Origin: Alpinimonas psychrophila
Lineage (GTDB): Bacteria > Actinomycetota > Actinomycetes > Actinomycetales > Microbacteriaceae
Direction of reading: 5' to 3'
Length of the DNA stretch: 64,000 bases
Assembly: GCF_014137865.1 (NCBI RefSeq)
Contig: NZ_JACGWU010000001.1
Coordinates: forward strand, 806,001-870,000
In this document: positions 37,239 through 45,790 of the stretch, one piece after another
Layout: every line of letters starts with the position of its first letter
Position numbering within the stretch: the stretch's first letter is position 1
Notes under the pieces: generated by a model
Told to the model about the DNA's origin: nothing
The model's input: the letters and a program-made list of their open reading frames with translations, nothing else
Database searches by the model: none
Translations under genes and position numbers: made by a program

Positions 37239-37244
37239 ACTCCC

Positions 37245-37520
37245 ATGTCGGAAAACACCATGCCCTACACCGACGGTCTTGGCAACTATGACCGCGTTCA
37301 GCACGCCCGCGAAGAAGCCCTGTGGGCGCCGCTCTCCCCGGGCGAAAGGCGCCAATGGTCGCAGTGCCTCGTCGATTTTCGCCCCGACCGTGAAACCCCC
37401 ATGACGAACCGCATGCTCGACTCCATGATGGGTCGTTACGGAGTCATCAGTCTCGAGCGCTGGGTCGAGCCCGTGCTCGCCTTTGACGCGGCCCGTTTCT
37501 CCGCGCAAGATTGGCGTTAA
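37245..37520 (+). CDS. Unrecognised 91-aa protein under SAM riboswitch
   Basis: 91-residue soluble protein with ATG at 37245 and AGAGGAG six bases upstream. It is rich in Arg, Trp and Met and shows LSPGERRQWSQCLVDFRPDRETP and YGVISLERWVEPVLAFDAARF. No signal, membrane segment or known domain is visible. It is the only gene behind the riboswitch (the next gene is 109 bases away with its own ribosome binding site). Genes under SAM riboswitches normally act in methionine, SAM or sulfur metabolism, so that is the inference. The frame extends upstream to 37149 through the riboswitch, which I reject. Confidence 0.8.
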   Translation: MSENTMPYTDGLGNYDRVQHAREEALWAPLSPGERRQWSQCLVDFRPDRETPMTNRMLDSMMGRYGVISLERWVEPVLAFDAARFSAQDWR

Positions 37521-37628
37521 CTGCACTTTCTGCAACAAAAGCAATCCTTCGCGCGCAATCGAGAATTGGCGAACACTGAAGCCGATAGTGCTACCGCGAA
37601 TCCACCCCTCAATTTAAGGAAACCTCCT

Positions 37629-37853
37629 ATGACAAACACCGCTATCACCACTGAGAAAAGCTTCGTTGTTGCCCTGCTGCTGTCGATCCTGCTCGGTACG
37701 CTCGGCATCGACCGTTTCTACCTCGGCAAGATCGGTACCGGCGTCCTCAAGCTCCTCACGGCTGGTGGTTTCGGCATCTGGTGGATCATCGACATCATCC
37801 TGATCGTGACCGACAAGATGACCGACAACGCTGGACAGCCCCTCGCTCACTAA
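37629..37853 (+). CDS. TM2-domain membrane protein
   Basis: 74-residue protein with the TM2 pattern. It has two hydrophobic segments joined by the GIDRFYLGKIGTGVLKLLT turn, a polar N-terminus (MTNTAITTEKS) and a GIWWIIDIILI second helix. Function of TM2 proteins is unknown in bacteria. AAGGAAA lies upstream of the ATG at 37629; the frame starting at 37566 has no such signal. A strong terminator follows, so it is probably monocistronic. Confidence 0.9.
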   Translation: MTNTAITTEKSFVVALLLSILLGTLGIDRFYLGKIGTGVLKLLTAGGFGIWWIIDIILIVTDKMTDNAGQPLAH

Positions 37854-37879
37854 GGTGTGAGCCAGAACGTTCACGAAAC

Positions 37880-37926
37880 GCCCGTCTCGAACATTTCTTT
37901 AACGGATGCTCGGGGCGGGCCTTTTT
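37880..37926 (+). terminator. Rho-independent terminator after the TM2 gene
   Basis: GCCCGTCTCGA (37880-37890) pairs with TCGGGGCGGGC (37910-37920) with two G-U pairs, followed by TTTTT at 37922-37926. Stem of 11 and loop of 19 bases. Confidence 0.8.
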
Positions 37927-37983
37927 GCACCCTCCCGCTGGACCTTCAGTTATTTTTCTACACGGTGCCGGTAGGCTGAAATT

Positions 37984-38367
37984 ATGACCTCCAACGCGAC
38001 GATCGTCCGAAACACCTACAAATCAATCTTTGCTAACGACGTTGAGGCTGTCATGGACATACTTTCTGACAACGTTGTCTGGCATACCCGCGGTTGGGGG
38101 CCGTTGACGGGTGACTACCAAGGCAAGGACGAGGTCAGGGGATTGCTTCAGAAGTTCTCCATGCTGACGGAGGGTTCTGCTGAGACCGAGGTGGAGTCTT
38201 TCTTAGAGGACGGCAACCGCATTGTGACCGTCATGTCGACGCGTCAAGAAAAGCCACAAGTGCATGAAAGTAAGCACGTCGACATCTGGGACATGCGCGA
38301 CGGAAAGCTCGTCGAATACTGGGGCATCCAGGCTGACCAAACCGGTGCGGCTCAGGCTTTTAGCTAG
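37984..38367 (+). CDS. SnoaL/NTF2-like fold protein
   Basis: 127-residue protein of the SnoaL-like (NTF2 superfamily) type. It has an N-terminal helix pair (NTYKSIFANDVEAVMDILSDNVVWHTRGWGP), the strand VESFLEDGNRIVTVM, and the C-terminal HVDIWDMRDGKLVEYWGIQADQ. Such proteins may be small enzymes or ligand carriers; the function is not clear. A TAGGCT box seven bases before the ATG suggests a leaderless transcript. Convergent with the following small basic protein. Confidence 0.85.
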   Translation: MTSNATIVRNTYKSIFANDVEAVMDILSDNVVWHTRGWGPLTGDYQGKDEVRGLLQKFSMLTEGSAETEVESFLEDGNRIVTVMSTRQEKPQVHESKHVDIWDMRDGKLVEYWGIQADQTGAAQAFS

Positions 38368-38370
38368 GCC

Positions 38371-38607
38371 TTACTTCTTTCCAAACAAACCAAAGAGCGT
38401 CGGAAACCGCCCCTTCGACGTCTGCCGCACTGCCCGCACCTCAGGTGAGTACAACCCGACACTTTGCTTGGCCCTTTGCTTCAGCCGCGACGGTTGCGTC
38501 CACCCCTGCACTTGCGAGATCCCCAACTCGCGCTTCACCTGGCGCTTGATCTTGGTGACCCCCAGCATCCGGCGCATGGATGGCTTGCGGTACCTAAACA
38601 GCTTCAT
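38371..38607 (-). CDS. Small, highly basic protein of unknown function
   Basis: 78 residues, about a quarter Lys/Arg, with no membrane segment. It begins MKLFRYRKPSMRRMLGVTK and ends GRFPTLFGLFGKK. A good ribosome binding site (AGGAAGG, seven bases before the ATG at 38607) supports translation; the frame is open to 38673 without one. The amphipathic basic sequence suggests RNA, DNA or membrane-surface binding. It is the last gene before the left boundary element of the defence island. Confidence 0.7.
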   Translation of the reverse strand: MKLFRYRKPSMRRMLGVTKIKRQVKRELGISQVQGWTQPSRLKQRAKQSVGLYSPEVRAVRQTSKGRFPTLFGLFGKK

Positions 38608-38700
38608 AATGTGACCTTCCTCTTGGGGCCACCGTACTCCCCTCGGGTGACATCGCTGCCAGGTTCCCGGCAACGTCTGTTACAGTGATTTCAAAGCAAC

Positions 38701-38800
38701 GCGTGTAGCTCGGTCGGCTAGTTTCTAGTCCTCACAGCGAGGCGTTATGCCCCGGAAAGTCTAAGGACGCCCCGGGGCTGCTTTTATTTAACGCGGATGC
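38701..38800. repeat. Left boundary element of the defence island (copy A)
   Basis: Homologous to copy B at 49339-49436 in the same orientation. Shared exact blocks include ctagtttctagtc (13 nt) and aggacgccccggggc (15 nt). It can fold a small hairpin (GGCTAG/CTAGTC), a GGCGTT/GACGCC helix and a GCCCCGG/CCGGGGC stem followed by TGCTTTTATTT, which looks like a terminator. No ORF. It may be a small RNA gene, a terminator or an insertion boundary; I cannot name a known class. Confidence 0.65.
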
Positions 38801-38820
38801 TCGATTCCGCCACGCGGACC

Positions 38821-40977
38821 CTAGGACTCCTGCAATTCCTCCTGCACAGCCGCGTCAGCGTTGAGCGACTCGAGATAGTCCTGCCGCACGTCAGACAAAC
38901 AGCGATCACTTTCCATGTCGACAAGCCAAAACCACCACCCGCCCTCGGACTGATTACCGGTAACGGCTCTTGCCGCAGCGCTCAATGTCTCGAATCGTTC
39001 CTCCCCAAGGAAGATTCCACCGTCTTCGCTGATCTGGCATCTTTCTCCGCGCTTAGCAACGACTCGAGCGAAGAGATCTTGCCCCGGCGACAAGAGCCCG
39101 GCCCGGACTAACTCAGAGACTGTCACTCGGTACGTTGCAAGTTCACTTGTGCCCGCGATGACACCGAAGTGGCCAACCGGAACGGGCCAAATCTGGAGGA
39201 TGTCGTCAATCATGCTGACCGTTCGCGCATGGATTCTCTCGTCATCCCAGTCCTTTTCTCCCTCTTCGCAGACTTGCCGGGTGAGGAGCAAAGTCGTGAA
39301 TTTAGAAAACGACTTCTTTTTTCCCTTCTCGCCCTCCCAGGCACCATTCGACACCTTGCTATTGAGAGCCTGTGTGATGAGAGTGAGGTTTCCCAATGTC
39401 TGAATCGTGTCGTCTCGCAAGACTCCTTGTTCGTCGATTTCAGCACCGGGCCAGAAGGCTCGCCACTCTTGGGGCATGACGTGTTCGATTGTGCAGGCTC
39501 CCCGCACCACACGCTGCACATCCAAAGGAGACCTTTGATCGAACCCTCGACGATGATCTTCGATGGCCTCAAGGACCATCCGCAGTCTTCCCCGAGCGAA
39601 GCGACGATAAATTGGCAGTGTCTTGAGTTCTCGTCGAATCTCAGCGTCGCCCGGCCAGTAAGTATTGGGGCTATCTTGCCGAGCTAGCGTGTCACGAATC
39701 GTCGTTCCTGCTGTTTCTCGAGGAGCAGCACTTGCAATTTTCATCATGTCAACAATGAATCTGTTGTATGCCTTCGTCGATCCGCGCACAAAAGCACGCC
39801 GCACAAGCCAGCTCTCCAGACTAACGAGTGCAAGGTTAAGTTGGGGTCCAGGTATTTTCGCCAACTCAGGGTCGAGCAACCACAGCAACAAGGGCTTAAC
39901 GACTTCCGAATCAAGCGTGGCAGTGCGATAAACGAACATGTTGACTCGGTTAAGGGGGCCATCGGCAACAGCTGCGCCCTCAGTGAAATCCCGGTAAATA
40001 CCGGCTGACTCACGCACCTTCGGTAAAAGTGCATCCACCGGTGTGCTCGCATCCGTCACGTGATGTTTAAATTGTGAGAACACTTCTCGCGCCGGCACGT
40101 CCTTGAGCGTCTTTGAGACGAGCCACTGCGTCAGAAAGAGTGAACTGCGGCTGTAGAGGATGCGGCCGGCCGACACTTCCTTCTCCCAAAATGGGGTCTC
40201 GAATTCCTCCCAATACTTGCGATACGCCTTCTCGGACTCCGCTGGTGATGCTTCAAGCCTTTGGAATACGAAATTCTTGATGAGATCCGCAGCAGTGAGT
40301 GGAGTTCCCCGGGCATTGAGGGTCTCAAAGATTTCTTGAGCGTCCTCGTCGACCTGGAGATCAATGACGACAATCTGCAAATAGTTACTGATGGTCTGCA
40401 CGAGAGCTGTTGCGCGCGTTTCGGAGTCACCCTCTTCGAGCCAAGCGCCGATCTCGCCAGAGAAGAACTTGTGCGCAAGCGCCATTCGGCTTGAAGCTGC
40501 TTTCAAGGCCGTGTAGTCAACAGGGGTGGGAGCAGACATGACTTCGTTGAACGCTGCACGATCTCTGTTCGTTGGCCAGACCTTGAACTCATCCTCTTTG
40601 GTATTAGTGAAGTAGACGGGATTCTGCACAAGACCCAACACCTGTTTTGCGAGGTTCTCGAAGCCGGCAGTCTGAACACGATCGTGTACCGCGTCGAGAA
40701 ATAGTTGAAGGGTGGTCAAGCGCTGCTGACCGTCAATAATGGTGCGAACGCCAAGCGTGCCAATCTCTGTCTGCTGCTGCTGAAGAACGACCGCCCCGAG
40801 GAAATGAGGAGTTGCTTGCTCGTGCCGCTCGACCCGCCCAGCCACTCGACGTATGTCATCCCACAAAGGAGCCCATTGTCCTTCTTGCGACCAGACGTAG
40901 GGCCGTTGAAACAAAGGAACCAAAAGGCGCTGCGGGTTGAAGAAGATTTCTTGAGGTGTCTTTACTTGAGTGAGCAA
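38821..40977 (-). CDS. GmrSD-like DUF262/DUF1524 protein with RAMA-like C-terminus
   Basis: 718-residue predicted NTP-dependent nuclease of the GmrSD (type IV restriction) class, which cuts modified foreign DNA. The DUF262 part has PLFQRPYVW near residue 20, IIDGQQRLTTL near 80-90 and NARGTPLTAADLIKN near 220. The DUF1524 HNH-like nuclease part has EHVMPQEW near 500 and LGNLTLITQALNSK near 527. Residues ~610-690 (LVRAGLLSPG ... ISEDGGIF ... SAAARAVTG ... GWWFWLVD) look like the RAMA domain. It is transcribed toward copy A, 20 bases away. All motifs seem intact. Confidence 0.85.
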   Translation of the reverse strand: MLTQVKTPQEIFFNPQRLLVPLFQRPYVWSQEGQWAPLWDDIRRVAGRVERHEQATPHFLGAVVLQQQQTEIGTLGVRTIIDGQQRLTTLQLFLDAVHDRVQTAGFENLAKQVLGLVQNPVYFTNTKEDEFKVWPTNRDRAAFNEVMSAPTPVDYTALKAASSRMALAHKFFSGEIGAWLEEGDSETRATALVQTISNYLQIVVIDLQVDEDAQEIFETLNARGTPLTAADLIKNFVFQRLEASPAESEKAYRKYWEEFETPFWEKEVSAGRILYSRSSLFLTQWLVSKTLKDVPAREVFSQFKHHVTDASTPVDALLPKVRESAGIYRDFTEGAAVADGPLNRVNMFVYRTATLDSEVVKPLLLWLLDPELAKIPGPQLNLALVSLESWLVRRAFVRGSTKAYNRFIVDMMKIASAAPRETAGTTIRDTLARQDSPNTYWPGDAEIRRELKTLPIYRRFARGRLRMVLEAIEDHRRGFDQRSPLDVQRVVRGACTIEHVMPQEWRAFWPGAEIDEQGVLRDDTIQTLGNLTLITQALNSKVSNGAWEGEKGKKKSFSKFTTLLLTRQVCEEGEKDWDDERIHARTVSMIDDILQIWPVPVGHFGVIAGTSELATYRVTVSELVRAGLLSPGQDLFARVVAKRGERCQISEDGGIFLGEERFETLSAAARAVTGNQSEGGWWFWLVDMESDRCLSDVRQDYLESLNADAAVQEELQES

Positions 40978-41065
40978 CGTAGGTTCCAGTCCTTGAGTCC
41001 GTAGAACGAATTTTTCAATTAGGGCCAGTCTGGCGCAGTCTCGTTAACACTGGTTGCATTTTCTA

Positions 41066-41282
41066 CGCCTTACCCTTCCCCGAATATGAACTACTACGCC
41101 AGCACGTCCTCCGCGAACTCCCAGTTGTGAAAACGCTGTAACGGTTACGTGGAATCTCCCACGCTTCAATGCCGGCACGAGCAAGAGCCTCCCGCACGCG
41201 TTCATCGTTCGCCTCACCGCGCAGATTCAAATATTCCGGATACCGAACACTGCCAACATCGATTACCTCGAACGCGTATCAA
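41066..41282 (-). pseudogene. Decayed coding fragment, minus strand
   Basis: An open stretch of about 70 codons with no start codon of its own, beginning after a TGA. It reads FEVIDVGSVRYPEYLNLRG, then EANDERVREALARAGIEAWE and IPRNRY, a fluent protein-like sequence ending in a garbled tail. I do not recognise the family. It is probably the end of a gene cut by rearrangement, back to back with the plus-strand nuclease fragment. Confidence 0.4.
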
Positions 41283-41324
41283 ATCTCGAGGCGCCCGGCG
41301 TTTCAGGGAAGGCACTCTGAACCC

Positions 41325-41996
41325 ATGGAACTGCAGCGCGAGAACGTGCTGGTGGACCTGTATCCCATCGTGCGTCAGACCCTGGGGATCGGCAGCCCCA
41401 GCTATTCCCTCAAGGAGCTCGAGCCCCTATACATGGGCGAGGCTGAACGTGAGGGGGTCGCCGATGATGCGGATTCCGTGGCCCTGTACGCGCAGTTCTG
41501 TGACGAACGCGACACCGGGGTCACCGAAGGCGCCACCAAGACGCTGGCCGACATCGAGCAGTACAACACCCACGACTGCCGCTCCACTCTCGAGCTGCGC
41601 AACTGGCTGATCACCCGGGCGGGCGAGAATAACATTACCTTGGCGTCGGCTTGTGATCTTGAACTGGATGTGCACATCATCGACTTCGATCCCGTGCACG
41701 GCAAGCTGCAGGCCTTGCTCGCGGATGTGACCCTGGAGAACCGCACACCCCACGACACTGCCATTGCGCTGGCCGCCGCAGCCATTGACATTCACCGCCG
41801 GGACGACAAGAGCTTCTGGTGGGCACACTTTGCGCGCCTCAGTTATCCGCTGGAGGATTGGGCGGAGACCCGCGACGTCTTGGCGGTGGAGAGCTTCACT
41901 GTCGAGCGGGAGAACATATGGAGCGGCTCCGGCGCTCTGTTCGAATACCTCATGCAAATCACCCCGCTGGGTCAATCGGCACCATTTGAGCCCTGA
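41325..41996 (+). pseudogene. Truncated TM0106-type RecB-like nuclease
   Basis: The frame (open from 41169) resembles the middle part of the large TM0106-family RecB-like nuclease/helicase of actinobacteria: VDLYPIVRQTLGIGSPSYSLKELEPLYMG, then IEQYNTHDCRSTLELRNWLI, then FWWAHFARLSYP. The normal protein exceeds 1,000 residues. Here the N-terminal nuclease part and the C-terminal helicase are gone, leaving about 220 residues. It is most likely a relic of the pre-insertion locus, not a working gene. The ATG at 41325 is only the first Met of the recognisable part. Confidence 0.7.
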
Positions 41997-42013
41997 TTCG
42001 TATAGCGAACAAG

Positions 42014-42967
42014 TTACTTCATTGTAGTCAAGCGACCTGAGTCAACCCGCGACTGCCATGTGTCGAGGACGAACTCCGCGACTGAAACAGTGCTGTTGAG
42101 CGCCAGCCTCGCGTGACGGGCAAGGGCTGCGCTGCGGGTCAACTTGCCGTGGTCAATTCCGAGTTCGTTTCGCAATTCGGCGAGCGAGCTGACGGTCGTC
42201 ACAAGGGTTCGCAGAATCTGTTGCGAGGTCTGGCTTGCTCGGGCGTTCTCGGGTACCGACTCAGCGCTCAGTTCGAGCAGCGTGGCTACTTTGCGGTAGA
42301 GCTGCGGAATGTCGTCCCTTGCACCATATTCGACCTGGCTGCGGTCGAGGATGATCCTAAAGAGGCTCTCGAGTAGGTTCTTGCTCGAGGAGATCGCGGC
42401 GGGCGGATCGGAAGCGAGTCCACGACGGATCCTCGTGAGATGTTCCTCCAGAACAGCAGGCTCGGTCAGAAGCGTGCGTTCCTGCAGCTTGAGCTCGGGG
42501 GTGACTCCGTGGAAGGTATCGCGTCGACGCCATCCGTAGACCGCATGTCCGCTGATCCAGTCGGCCGGAAATAACTCGTACCCGTCCCGTGTGAGCGCGT
42601 CGTTGAAAGACGTGAGGAGGGCAGCGACTTCACTCTCATCTGCACGAACGAGAGGGTGGAGCATCTCAGCGAGAAAACGCAGGATGATTTGATCGTCGCC
42701 GCGCTGCAGCCCAAACCTGGCGTCGGTAAAAACCCAGTCGTTTTCCCAATCCGCGGGATTGTTAACTCGGTGCTGCCAGATGTCTGCAGCAGCATTCCCA
42801 AATCGTGTGTCAGTGCTCGCCAAGCTCTCAAGGTCGTAGATTCGCGCAAGAAAATCGGGCTCTTCTAGCCTGCCTGCCCACCAAATTTTGGACAACGCGA
42901 TCGAGTCGAACAGCTTGCGCCGAGTGACTTCCGTAATCTCCGTGATCTCTATGTTTTCATTTGGCAT
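42014..42967 (-). CDS. AbiJ-like abortive-infection protein
   Basis: 317 residues. The C-terminal third has the Abi_C pattern (AISSSKNLLESLFRIILD ... LAELRNELGIDHG ... ARLALNSTVSVAEFVLDTW), found in AbiJ-type phage-abortive proteins. The preceding ~140 residues (IWWAGRLEEPDFLARIYDL ... FLAEMLHPLVRADESEV ... LFPADWISGHAVYGWR) fit AbiJ-NTD3, the N-terminal domain common in such proteins. The biochemical activity of the family is poorly known; it is thought to kill or arrest the infected cell. It ends 17 bases from the nuclease relic. Confidence 0.75.
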   Translation of the reverse strand: MPNENIEITEITEVTRRKLFDSIALSKIWWAGRLEEPDFLARIYDLESLASTDTRFGNAAADIWQHRVNNPADWENDWVFTDARFGLQRGDDQIILRFLAEMLHPLVRADESEVAALLTSFNDALTRDGYELFPADWISGHAVYGWRRRDTFHGVTPELKLQERTLLTEPAVLEEHLTRIRRGLASDPPAAISSSKNLLESLFRIILDRSQVEYGARDDIPQLYRKVATLLELSAESVPENARASQTSQQILRTLVTTVSSLAELRNELGIDHGKLTRSAALARHARLALNSTVSVAEFVLDTWQSRVDSGRLTTMK

Positions 42968-43234
42968 GTCCGAATCGTATCCTGACGTCGGAATTGCACG
43001 CCACAGAGGCGGTCAATGGCGGCCCAGGACTTGAGGCCGCACATCATTTGGGTCAGTGAGAGACGGAGGTCTGTTAGCTCGCAGGCGACGGTGACGGACA
43101 CGGTCGGCGTCGTGGTGCGGGTGATGAGACCGTAATGCTTCAAGGAGCACAGCGTCGGAGTGCGCATCTTCTAGCTGACGTCACCCAGTAGGCGAGACGA
43201 CGAGACGGCGAGTCTTAGCGTCGGCTGCACAGCT

Positions 43235-43570
<336 letters not shown>

Positions 43571-43876
43571 CGTGGTTCTCACGGACAACAGCTATCAGGA
43601 TCTGTGCCATTCGTGCTGGATTGACCTGCGGATTCACCAAGCTGTTGATCTTCGCGACGTATGGCCTGCCGCGACCGGGCATTTGTGGGGTGCCATCGCG
43701 TGCAAACGCACGTCGCACCGGGTAACGTGGCCGCACGCGCCACTAACGCACCACAAAAAGCTCGCTCAGCACCGTTCCGCTTTTCTACCCCATCCCATCA
43801 ACATGACCACGGCAAAGGGAACCACCTGACCAGATGTACTACCGAGTTACGTTACTTATTCAAGTAAAGCGCGCGG

Positions 43877-45547
43877 CTACGCCGCGCCCTTTATGCACCC
43901 TAAAGGTATTGGGCCCACGATGGTCTGTAATACGGAAGCAAGAGTCCGATCTGACTTGACCCGCACTCGGACGGCAGATTCATAGTCCCTGTAGGTCCGG
44001 AAACCGAGCTCTGCGGCGACACTAGTCCGCAGAGGGGTCTCACGAATGGGAAGCAATCGGACTAAACCATCGAGATCGTCAGCATCCGAGAGGGCCTGTA
44101 TCTCGCCCAAGATTCGGCCGAAGGGTGATGAGATCGACAACTCGATTGTTTCATCGTAGGGCCCTATTGTTGTCGGCAACTCTTCGCCCAGTTTCCGCCG
44201 CACTTCAGCTAAGGCCAATTTGCTAGCCAATCGCTCGAACGTTCCATTGGACCGAAGAGACTCAAGGGCGGCATCCCTCGCACCGGCCTTCATCGCATCG
44301 GCATCGCCGCCGATGGTGAGCGCCTGGGATTCGGCAATAGAGCTCCTTACCTCAGACAGGTAGTAGAGACTTTCAATCTCGCTAACTGGCAGCGGCAACA
44401 CGCCTTTAGTGATGTAGGTTTGGCGTTCTTGCTCAGTGCGACCATCACCATCGATAATTCCTCGCGCCTTTACCCAATGATGCTGCTGACTGGCTTGGAG
44501 GCCGGCAACCGCTCGAATTACTTGGTCTGCGCCACCCGACGGCGTCACAGTCCAAAGCGGAAAAAGAATCCCGTACAGCTTGTTGTCCAAACTTTCGGGG
44601 TCACCTTCGACAAACAATAGGTTTTGCCGACCGCCGAGTATCGCGGCACGAACACTGTCAGGAGTCCCTGCGGACGGCTCGATTGCGTAGAGCGCCCAGC
44701 CCGTGACCGTATTGTCGACCCAAAGGCAACCGGTGAGAACCAATGCCTGACCGTTTCCCATACTCAACGCTGACGCCAGTTCGAGATCGTGAGTCAGGAC
44801 AACAAAATGGCAATCGGGTCGACTCGCGATGACGGCCTCGACCATCCCCGACGAGATTGAGCGATGCAAATGGCGTTCGGGTTCATCGATGATCAAGATC
44901 GATCCGGTGGCTGCACTCAACACCTCAGAAGCAAGTAGGATAGCGCTCTTCTCGCCATCTGACATCTGAAAAATTGGGTACTCCGCACCACGCAGCGCAT
45001 TGACAGCACTAAATGTTTGACGATCGGTGAGCTTAAGATGGACAGGCAACCCGGAGTCTCTCAAGATCGTGTTCAGGCGGTCTATCACCGGCGCGCCCTC
45101 TGCGCTCTGAATCTGTGCCAGATCTGATCCGGCTAGTGCGAGATCGGCAATCCGCCGATTCTGCCCATTCATGAGGGCGAGGAAGTCGAAGAGCACGATT
45201 CCTGCGCGCTGTCCATCAGCGTGGTCCAGATAACGCGACTCATCCATACGGCTCCACTGCTCCATGTTTCGTCTAGTGTCCTCGCGCTGGGCAGGACTGA
45301 TATCTGGTCCCGCCGAGGCAAACCACAATCGCCGATGAGCGATAAGACGCTTTACAGGTGCGCCGCCAGCGTTCAGGAGCATCCACAATCCCAATGCCGA
45401 TTTGCCCGCGCCATTGGCCCCTACTATCACTGTCGCTTCTCCCGATCGAGCAGTTATGGACTGCACACAGCCGGAAACGATGCTAGGCAAAGTCCAAGTT
45501 GCCAAGGGAACGGATGCAACGCTCGGTTCTTCTTCTTCAAGTGACAT
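43877..45547 (-). CDS. ATPase-TOPRIM defence protein (OLD-like / fused PARIS-like)
   Basis: 556 residues. The N-terminal half is an ABC-type ATPase: Walker A VGANGAGKSA near residue 43-51, signature-like MSDGEKSAILLASEVL near 193, Walker B ILIIDEPERHLH near 214-225 and switch VVLTHD near 246. The C-terminal half has TOPRIM-type acids (LLFVEGDPESLD near 310, GIIDGDGR near 365), resembling DUF4435. ATPase plus DUF4435/TOPRIM is the content of PARIS (AriA+AriB), here in one chain; OLD-family nucleases are the alternative. It follows the PaeR7I-type R gene by 243 bases, same strand. Confidence 0.75.
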   Translation of the reverse strand: MSLEEEEPSVASVPLATWTLPSIVSGCVQSITARSGEATVIVGANGAGKSALGLWMLLNAGGAPVKRLIAHRRLWFASAGPDISPAQREDTRRNMEQWSRMDESRYLDHADGQRAGIVLFDFLALMNGQNRRIADLALAGSDLAQIQSAEGAPVIDRLNTILRDSGLPVHLKLTDRQTFSAVNALRGAEYPIFQMSDGEKSAILLASEVLSAATGSILIIDEPERHLHRSISSGMVEAVIASRPDCHFVVLTHDLELASALSMGNGQALVLTGCLWVDNTVTGWALYAIEPSAGTPDSVRAAILGGRQNLLFVEGDPESLDNKLYGILFPLWTVTPSGGADQVIRAVAGLQASQQHHWVKARGIIDGDGRTEQERQTYITKGVLPLPVSEIESLYYLSEVRSSIAESQALTIGGDADAMKAGARDAALESLRSNGTFERLASKLALAEVRRKLGEELPTTIGPYDETIELSISSPFGRILGEIQALSDADDLDGLVRLLPIRETPLRTSVAAELGFRTYRDYESAVRVRVKSDRTLASVLQTIVGPIPLGCIKGAA

Positions 45548-45790
45548 ATCGAAATGGTATATGCCAGTGTTGGTTCCGATCGGCCCATTCTGAGAGGGTG
45601 GTATTTGCGAGTTGTCCCGAGGGCCTGATGGCTCTGCAATTTAGGTGTGTATTAAGATTTTGCAGGCTTGCCTGTCTCTTTGAGTCCGACGATTGAAAGG
45701 ACCCCATTGTCCAGATTGATCGTGCAGCTTTGAGCAGACCAAATCCTCTGGTTTCTGCCATCACAAGCATCATTAGGAACGATTCCGCGC

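Noticed and set aside
37126-37244. Upstream in-frame extension of the 91-aa ORF through the riboswitch
   Set aside because: It would translate the SAM riboswitch itself; the Shine-Dalgarno at 37233-37238 marks the ATG at 37245.
38701-38800. Copy A as a tRNA gene or integron attC site
   Set aside because: It has a D-arm-like word (tagctcggtcgg) but no anticodon arm, T-loop or acceptor stem. The attC end motifs and the matching inverted core sites are missing.
41427-41975. 182-codon minus-strand ORF over the truncated nuclease
   Set aside because: Antisense to recognisable TM0106-type nuclease sequence and without any family pattern.
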